A stretch of 64,000 nucleotides of DNA from Tubiluchus corallicola (lineage: Eukaryota > Priapulida > Priapulimorpha > Priapulimorphida > Tubiluchidae): the NCBI GenBank assembly GCA_030141605.1, contig JAQGDQ010000136.1, positions 310,001 to 374,000 of the forward strand, given 5' to 3'. The notes below the pieces were generated by a model that saw only the letters and a list, made by a program, of their open reading frames with translations, had not been told where the DNA came from and searched no databases. The position numbers were made by a program, and so were the translations under genes. Position 1 is the first letter of the stretch. Each line of letters opens with the position of its first letter. Shown piece after piece: positions 61,301 through 64,000 of the stretch.

Positions 61301-63784
61301 ACCATCATAATCGATAAATAAAAAGTCGGCTGAAGAAGCATTTCTGTCTTAATTAAACTAACTAGCTTATGCGCTTATAAATGTTTAATAGCACAATCTC
61401 ACCCATTCCTACTTCTTCCAAGAATTGATACTTCTTTTCTAACGTAATCGTATCTGCAGCAATTCGTTTCTCCAGTGAATCTTCCTCGGGCAATCTAATG
61501 TTGAGATTACATATAGGAGTCTGTGCGGGCTCGCCCTTTACCACACGAGGTTCTTTCATAAATGCAATACGAGCTGAAAACAATCAAAATTACGTATTAT
61601 TGTACACAAGTTTCCTAAAATATACTGCAATTAGTCAAAAGTGTCACAATAGTAGATTCATGACAGGCATCAGGTTTAGTTATGAAATCTGTAGAATATG
61701 CTTCTATATAAGGTAACTACAGTAAGCAAAACGAAATGTCACTGCTATTTACTTATACTTTATGCAGATGTCTACTGTGCTAAGTGACATTTACACAAGT
61801 CTGTGTCTGTGTGGGTTTGATCTTATACACAATTAATGCCTAATTTTTAGGGGCAACATTGCATTTATAACCCATGCCCGTGTCATAAATACATTTCTGA
61901 ACTTAAATTAATATTTATTTGCATACAATCAAACAGCAGTTCAGTAACAAATGTCAACTGCTAGTTATCTACCAAGAAATGGCAGACATAATTCATCGAA
62001 CTGGCTACTGTTTGGAAATTTTCCTAAAAAGAATGTTTGGATTCAGTTCACCAAGAAATTTGCACTTAATTTTATCAGTAGCAGACTTGATTTTGGACAG
62101 CATACAATTACGCAGGAAGAAATACAGTATCAAATTTCACATAGACCCTAACATTAACATGTTACAGACTTTGTTACAGCTTTGTCTTACCACGCAATTA
62201 AATGGTCGAGTTTAATAATTTTTGAACATTTAGGATTCCTTAATCATAAATAATTGTTTAACATTGAAAGCAGTAAACACTTGGCACAGTATTTGGCATC
62301 CCGATGCCTCTACAGTATCCAGCACTTTGTAGCAAAAGTAATAGAACTGAAACGCAGACAATTCTTATCTAGAATGAGATGCCGGGTCTGGAAGAGGTGT
62401 ATGCATTGTACAAGAAAAGCAGTCAGAAATGAAGTGGTAGACGAAACAACCAAGAAATAGCTATTTATTCACTAATTAGCCTAGTGCTGCTTAACTTTGG
62501 TAGCTAAGTTTAGGAACTGCTCAAGGCATGTATTTCCAGCAACTATAACTGCACAGTCCACTAGCTCATACAATAACAAACGTACATTACAAAAAATAGG
62601 AAAAGTCGAATGCCGCAAAAGTGAATATTTCTATTAAAAGCATGGCTGATGCCCATCACATACCAGTTATTTTAAAATGTGTTCACTCACCTATCAATTC
62701 CTCGTGTGGATCCCGCGACCGTACTGTAAATGGTAATCTATTTTCTTGAAAGGAACGGAAATATAAGAAAAGCTGTTCCCCAGACTTCGTCACCGGAACC
62801 AAGTTGCCACCCATTTCTATGTACTGTGGCTTGCCCTCTAGCACCTAGGTGAATAACAGACCATACAAATTAGACAATGCATACAGGACAAAAAACAATT
62901 TATGTAAATGGTTTGCTGTAGATAAAAGAGAGCTGTTCATATCCTTTTTGAAGCAAGCAAGAAGCAGGAAAATAAATTTCTGATTACTAGTTGAAACATA
63001 AATGATTCAAGTTTATAAGGGGCCATCCTGCACCAAGACATGCCCTGTATAAAATTATGTAGCACAGCAGTAAGACAAGTCTGGCAAGTAAACTGCATGA
63101 ATTTTGTAACGTACAAAGATACAGATTTTCGTAAAAGAAACTTAATGTACCAACATATCTACAATTGTCGGGCTGTTGACAAGTTGGGATAGTTAGTATA
63201 CAAGCTATGTGGTTAAGGCTAAGGTACCAAGCCAGATGTGGTTGCAAAAGACTGTCTTGCAAAAGGTTCACCCGTCATTGTGTAAAGATAAAGTACACAA
63301 TCAAGAGTTAGACGGATGTCAAGAAATTAAGCATAAAATTTCGTGCTAGGATGCCTGCCTAGCACGAAAACATAAAAAGTGAAGAAATTGTCAAGATTGC
63401 ACAATACTTCAAAAAAAAGCAAGGATTTTGGGGGCGTGTGTTAAATGGAGGTCGAAACAAAAGCTCCGTTGACCGCTACTTTCAATCAGTAACATAAAAT
63501 TTTTTAAGAGCTTTATTAACAACAACAAATACTGTAATAAAAACTAATGCAATACCTCAACGTCCCGACTTCTAGCGACCTCAGAGAAATGTTCTTGACA
63601 CTCAAGCGTCTTTTCCATCTTGTCGTCTGTCATGCAGAAGACACGAAGGCGCCCTTCCTGCCGCTCCGATCGTTTGGCAAATACTACGAATTTTGCCATA
63701 AATGGGACGTGAATCGCCTCACGGTACAAGTCTGTGGCGAATTTTGCAGCTTCAGTGACTTGCTGGCAGTCCATTAACCAGAAT
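22693..63784 (-). CDS. ANK: Giant ankyrin, 3' part (UPA, death domain, long tail), spliced
   Basis: Exons in gene order are 63784-63556, 62844-62691, 61573-61403, 60973-60767, 59978-59749, (microexon 58994-58974), 57497-57434, 55614-55312, 54872-54012, 52575-52414, 50790-50605, 49832-49770, 48909-48787, 47270-47193, 44995-44102, 43409-37089, (alternative last exon 36524-35740), 34987-34862, 33391-28280, 27349-27305, 26236-26132, 24962-24885, 24121-24043, 23815-23711, 22825-22693. Without the two bracketed exons the coding sum is 15,829 bases and stays in frame to TAG, about 5,275 residues. Ankyrins link membrane proteins to spectrin. The ankyrin repeats and ZU5 start lie past the right edge. 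Giant isoforms organise axons in flies and vertebrates. The domain order UPA, death domain, giant tail, short C-terminus matches those giant ankyrins. Which tail exons are combined in real transcripts is not visible. Confidence 0.9.
23711..23815 (-). CDS. ANK: Ankyrin C-terminal exon ([14 protein letters not shown])
   Basis: The acceptor is TTTTGCTTGCAG and the donor AA|GTATGT. The 105-nt exon enters and leaves in phase 2. It encodes [20 protein letters not shown] and [14 protein letters not shown], a basic strand followed by an acidic helix, as near the end of other ankyrins. Confidence 0.88.
24043..24121 (-). CDS. ANK: Ankyrin C-terminal exon (acidic, EDGTIRKSK)
   Basis: The 79-nt exon enters in phase 1 (G|AT = Asp) and leaves in phase 2, ending the run of symmetric exons. 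It encodes [20 protein letters not shown] then TIRKS. Together with the next exon the segment reads [17 protein letters not shown], comparable to the 'DEQGNIVTKK' type motif of ankyrin C-termini. Confidence 0.87.
24885..24962 (-). CDS. ANK: Ankyrin tail cassette exon (78 nt)
   Basis: The acceptor is CCTGCAG and the donor GATGAAG|GTATGA; the exon is symmetric phase 1. It encodes [20 protein letters not shown] and DDGDE. The downstream open frame after the donor is intron. Confidence 0.8.
26132..26236 (-). CDS. ANK: Ankyrin tail cassette exon (105 nt)
   Basis: The acceptor is CATTCCCACAG and the donor GACAGGG|GTACTA; symmetric phase 1. It encodes [20 protein letters not shown] and [14 protein letters not shown]. 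The donor sits within a run of four Gs, so its exact position could shift by a base, but this choice keeps frame. Confidence 0.8.
27305..27349 (-). CDS. ANK: Ankyrin tail cassette exon (45 nt)
   Basis: The acceptor is TTTTATAACAG and the donor ACCAG|GTACCA; symmetric phase 1. It encodes [14 protein letters not shown]. It is short but in frame with both neighbours. Confidence 0.7.
28280..33391 (-). CDS. ANK: Giant ankyrin exon 2 (1704 codons)
   Basis: A single open exon of 5,112 nt, acceptor TTTGTAG|AC, donor GGTCAAG|GTACAT, symmetric phase 1. The product is acidic, Ser/Thr/Glu-rich and almost certainly disordered, with no recognisable domain. It opens with [10 protein letters not shown] and soon has [17 protein letters not shown] Ser/His/Thr-rich patch with repeated SYETA units is coded at 30909-31012. 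Giant exons of this kind lie between the death domain and C-terminus of vertebrate ANK2/ANK3 and fly Ank2, where they serve in axons. Sequence in such exons diverges fast, so orthology is inferred from position. Antisense open frames over it are shadows. Confidence 0.9.
34862..34987 (-). CDS. ANK: Ankyrin tail cassette exon with 18-Ser run
   Basis: The acceptor is TTTTGTAATTCAG and the donor GGCGAAG|GTAGAA; symmetric phase 1, 126 nt. It encodes [11 protein letters not shown], then 18 consecutive serines (34899-34952), then [12 protein letters not shown]. All six serine codons are used in the run. Basic/serine-rich linker; likely heavily phosphorylated and flexible (inference). Confidence 0.8.
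35583..35588 (-). terminator. AATAAA poly(A) signal after the alternative last exon
   Basis: The hexamer lies about 150 bases downstream of the TAA at 35740 on the ankyrin strand, in the intron before the Ser-run exon. It fits a premature, regulated 3' end. Confidence 0.5.
35740..36524 (-). CDS. ANK: Alternative last exon of the giant ankyrin
   Basis: The acceptor CTCTTTCAG enters in phase 1 (G|TA = Val), matching the exit of giant exon 1. The frame runs 260 codons to TAA with strongly acidic, clearly coding sequence up to the stop. It contains a SUMO-interacting-like segment, [12 protein letters not shown] (about 36133-36168). No strong in-phase donor occurs near its end, and an AATAAA on this strand lies at 35583-35588, about 150 bases after the stop. 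This suggests an isoform that ends here and lacks giant exon 2 and the usual C-terminus. Internal phase-1 donors (after 36081, G|GTAATG; after 36021, G|GTATTG) could also let a shorter version (444 or 504 nt) splice on. Confidence 0.72.
37089..43409 (-). CDS. ANK: Giant ankyrin exon 1 (2107 codons)
   Basis: A single open exon of 6,321 nt, acceptor CATATCCAG|CT, donor AGTAAAG|GTATAT, symmetric phase 1. The product is acidic and mostly disordered. It contains degenerate internal repeats: [22 protein letters not shown] and [15 protein letters not shown] (41281-41688), a paired [10 protein letters not shown] / [10 protein letters not shown] acidic segment (38881-39060), and three HDISARI-like motifs (37642-37908). 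A STIP (SxIP) site occurs in [12 protein letters not shown] near its start. Serine-proline clusters include [19 protein letters not shown] scaffold role in neurons is inferred from giant ankyrins elsewhere; no catalytic domain is present. Confidence 0.92.
44102..44995 (-). CDS. ANK: Ankyrin tail exon with three SKIP (SxIP) motifs
   Basis: The acceptor is TTAGTTGCAG and the donor TTAAAAG|GTAAGC; symmetric phase 1, 298 codons. It opens with a helical stretch, [20 protein letters not shown], then a basic Ser/Pro/Thr-rich region with [10 protein letters not shown] (SKIP at 44490-44501), VTSKIPVLQ (44403-44414) and [10 protein letters not shown] (44295-44306). S-x-I-P in a basic Ser/Pro-rich context is the binding motif for EB microtubule plus-end proteins, and vertebrate giant ankyrin-G binds EBs. 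It ends with [20 protein letters not shown], a likely CK2-target acidic patch. Confidence 0.88.
44996..47192 (-). other. Ankyrin intron (2.2 kb) before the SKIP-motif exon
   Basis: No supported exon. A diverged tandem repeat of about 28 bp (GGATTCTTATTACAAATTAC-like, then CAGACA) lies at about 46535-46605. Confidence 0.55.
47193..47270 (-). CDS. ANK: Ankyrin tail cassette exon (78 nt)
   Basis: The acceptor is GTGTTGCAG and the donor CCAGTTG|GTGAGT (near-perfect); symmetric phase 1. It encodes [18 protein letters not shown] and WSPTEPV. Confidence 0.82.
48396..48450. repeat. (AAT)n and (CA)n microsatellites
   Basis: AAT triplets at about 48398-48424 are followed by CA dinucleotides at about 48431-48449, in the intron between two tail exons. 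Confidence 0.9.
48787..48909 (-). CDS. ANK: Ankyrin tail cassette exon (Thr-rich [10 protein letters not shown])
   Basis: The acceptor is CGCTATTAG and the donor GTCTCAG|GTAACC; symmetric phase 1. It encodes [33 protein letters not shown] and TTKTNVS. This Thr/basic strand motif resembles the FTDEQGNIVTKK-type motif of vertebrate ankyrin C-terminal regions and the EDGTIRKSK motif farther down this gene. Confidence 0.85.
49207..49415. repeat. (CT)n / (GA)n microsatellite in an ankyrin intron
   Basis: About 190 bases of near-pure CT with a few GT, CG and TT interruptions, ending in a C-rich flank. In the ankyrin transcript it reads (GA)n. The RE-rich open frames here are products of the repeat. 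Confidence 0.97.
49770..49832 (-). CDS. ANK: Ankyrin tail cassette exon (proline-rich, 63 nt)
   Basis: The acceptor is TTTATTTATAG and the donor GATCAAG|GTGGGC; symmetric phase 1. It encodes [20 protein letters not shown]. The PPTPPPSP core is a plausible SH3 or WW ligand (inference). Confidence 0.78.
50605..50790 (-). CDS. ANK: Ankyrin tail cassette exon (186 nt)
   Basis: The acceptor is ATATCCATAG and the donor GAAAAAG|GTTTGC; symmetric phase 1. It encodes [20 protein letters not shown], then [20 protein letters not shown] and [12 protein letters not shown]. The frame continues past the donor for about 30 codons, but only the spliced reading links to the neighbours. Confidence 0.78.
52414..52575 (-). 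CDS. ANK: Ankyrin tail cassette exon (162 nt)
   Basis: The acceptor is TTTGTGTTCAG and the donor CCAGAAG|GTAGAA; symmetric phase 1. It encodes [38 protein letters not shown] and [14 protein letters not shown]: a basic patch followed by an acidic helix. No known domain recognised. Confidence 0.83.
54012..54872 (-). CDS. ANK: Ankyrin tail exon (287 codons, Ser/Glu-rich)
   Basis: The acceptor is AATTTACAACAG and the donor AACGAAG|GTACAA; symmetric phase 1. It begins [20 protein letters not shown]. It holds a Ser/Asp/Glu acidic section ([19 protein letters not shown]), a proline-serine section ([19 protein letters not shown]) and a helix, [17 protein letters not shown], of the 'SVxEKIxxFE' type seen in large scaffold tails. 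It is mostly disordered. Confidence 0.87.
55312..55614 (-). CDS. ANK: Ankyrin tail exon (101 codons)
   Basis: The acceptor is GTGCTACTAG and the donor GCACAAG|GTATTG; symmetric phase 1. It encodes [40 protein letters not shown] and a helix, [20 protein letters not shown]. It is the first member of the symmetric cassette series after the death-domain region. Confidence 0.85.
55615..57433 (-). other. Ankyrin intron (1.8 kb)
   Basis: AT-rich, with no supported exon or element. The introns at 52576-54011, 50791-52413, 24963-26131, 26237-27304, 33392-34861 and 61574-62690 look the same: no coding signal or recognised repeat family. Confidence 0.5.
57434..57497 (-). CDS. ANK: Ankyrin linker exon after the death domain
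   Basis: The acceptor is CACTACTTACAG and the donor GGAACAG|GTGAGT. The 64-nt exon enters in phase 0 and leaves in phase 1, setting the phase for all later cassettes. It encodes [21 protein letters not shown]: acidic and Ser-rich. Confidence 0.83.
58974..58994 (-). CDS. ANK: Candidate 21-nt microexon (AQMDLIE)
   Basis: Between exons that both meet in phase 0 lies a 21-nt segment with a good acceptor (CACTTTTCTGTGTTAG) and donor (GAG|GTAGGA). In phase 0 it reads AQMDLIE with no stop and would extend DEKDLVK to DEKDLVKAQMDLIEEGES. Microexons of this size are typical of neuron-regulated splicing. Evidence is splice sites, length and phase only. Confidence 0.45.
59175..59258. repeat. Three tandem units of about 28 bp
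   Basis: The repeated core is AAAATGTGAATGYGGTTAAT followed by RAAACAT, three diverged copies, in the intron after the death domain. Confidence 0.85.
59749..59978 (-). CDS. ANK: Ankyrin: end of death domain and linker
   Basis: The acceptor is ATATATTTTAG and the donor GTGAAG|GTAACA. The exon enters in phase 1 and leaves in phase 0. [20 protein letters not shown] is the last death-domain helix, followed by [20 protein letters not shown] and [20 protein letters not shown]. The RRDASLD piece is a good basophilic kinase site (inference). Confidence 0.9.
60767..60973 (-). CDS. ANK: Ankyrin death domain exon
   Basis: The acceptor is GTTTTTTCAG and the donor GCCACAG|GTAAGC; symmetric phase 1, 69 codons. 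It encodes [36 protein letters not shown] and [13 protein letters not shown], matching the ankyrin death-domain pattern: the core Trp of helix 2, the 'I.QIR.E.P' helix and the 'LL..W' helix are all present. In ankyrins this domain follows UPA and packs with the ZU5-ZU5-UPA unit. Confidence 0.95.
61403..61573 (-). CDS. ANK: Ankyrin UPA domain, last exon
   Basis: The acceptor is ATTGTTTTCAG and the donor GAATGG|GTGAGA; symmetric phase 1. It encodes [18 protein letters not shown] and [11 protein letters not shown], the conserved FMKEP and ICNLNI signatures closing the UPA domain, then a linker ([17 protein letters not shown]) to the death domain. Confidence 0.95.
62691..62844 (-). CDS. ANK: Ankyrin UPA domain, middle exon
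   Basis: The acceptor is TATTCACCTAG and the donor TTGATAG|GTGAGT; it enters in phase 0 and leaves in phase 1. It encodes [20 protein letters not shown] and [16 protein letters not shown], the diagnostic VLEGKP..GNL.P..K and F.ENRLPF patterns of ankyrin UPA. Confidence 0.96.
63556..63784 (-). CDS. ANK: Ankyrin ZU5/UPA boundary exon
   Basis: The acceptor is GCTTATAG and the donor GTTGAG|GTATTG. It enters in phase 2 (last base of a probable Arg codon) and leaves in phase 0. It encodes [52 protein letters not shown] and [13 protein letters not shown], the very conserved ankyrin segment at the end of ZU5 and start of UPA. The exon before it lies beyond the right edge of the window. Confidence 0.95.
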
Positions 63785-64000
63785 CTATAAGCAAAAGCAC
63801 AAACAATATACTGCAGAGATTTTTAAAATAAGTTGATCCCAAATAATTTCTATAAAAATTAAATTTCATTTCCACAAATTACAATGCTGAATGCAAATTG
63901 AAAAGCTTTTTTGAAATGCACTAAAATAGATATCTACAGTTGATTATGGGTGAATCAGCTACAAATTATCAATAGTGTACAAATATTCAGTGCATTTTCA

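Noticed and set aside
62254-62460. Plus-strand 68-codon frame with a basic Cys-rich end
   Set aside because: Inside an ankyrin intron, no family match or splice signals.
1-64000. tRNA, rRNA or snRNA genes
   Set aside because: No cloverleaf with A and B boxes or rRNA core was recognised by eye; a tRNAscan or Infernal run would be needed to exclude small ones.

Overview
The window is nuclear DNA from an animal. It is AT-rich, rich in GT-AG introns, and holds parts of two recognisable genes that point at each other tail to tail. The families (a DDIT4/REDD1 stress protein and an ankyrin with UPA and death domains and giant tail exons) indicate a bilaterian. The exon layout, and a TATA box plus TCAGT initiator, look more invertebrate than vertebrate. 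I cannot name the species.

Left part, + strand, about 0-21.3 kb: a DDIT4 (REDD1/RTP801) orthologue in three coding exons (about 2520-2745, 18536-18660, 19062-19409) across a 15.8-kb first intron. The phases join cleanly and give about 232 residues, the length of human DDIT4. Upstream is a promoter with two inverted CCAAT boxes and RCGTG (HIF-type) cores, preceded by a roughly 20-copy, 40-bp minisatellite that carries many more RCGTG/CACGTG cores. Inside intron 1, at 14.67-14.91 kb, a TATA box, a TCAGT initiator, a short uORF and a phase-compatible coding exon together suggest a second promoter encoding an alternative N-terminus. The rest of the intron holds an (AT)n tract, a tandem duplication and a foldback-like inverted repeat built of short 'TTTGGACACA' units.

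Right part, - strand, 64 kb down to about 21.4 kb: the 3' two thirds of a giant ankyrin gene. The membrane-binding ankyrin repeats and most of the ZU5 region lie beyond the right edge. Within the window, in gene order, are the end of ZU5 and the UPA domain (63784-61403), the death domain (60973-59749), then a very long regulatory tail. The tail includes an exon with three SKIP (SxIP) EB-binding motifs (44102-44995), two giant exons of 2107 codons (37089-43409) and 1704 codons (28280-33391), an alternative last exon with its own stop and poly(A) signal (35740-36524), a serine-run exon, and small C-terminal exons ending at the stop at 22693. The 24 exons of the full-length reading sum to 15,829 coding bases and stay in one frame, about 5,275 residues. 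Fourteen tail exons are symmetric (phase 1-1, length divisible by three), so the tail is built as skippable cassettes. A 21-nt phase 0-0 microexon candidate lies at 58974-58994.

The two genes converge at about 21.33-21.40 kb, where poly(A) signals on opposite strands are only about 30-80 bp apart. DDIT4 proteins restrain mTORC1 under stress. Giant ankyrins scaffold membrane proteins, spectrin and microtubules, especially in axons. Nothing here links the two functionally apart from their convergent ends.
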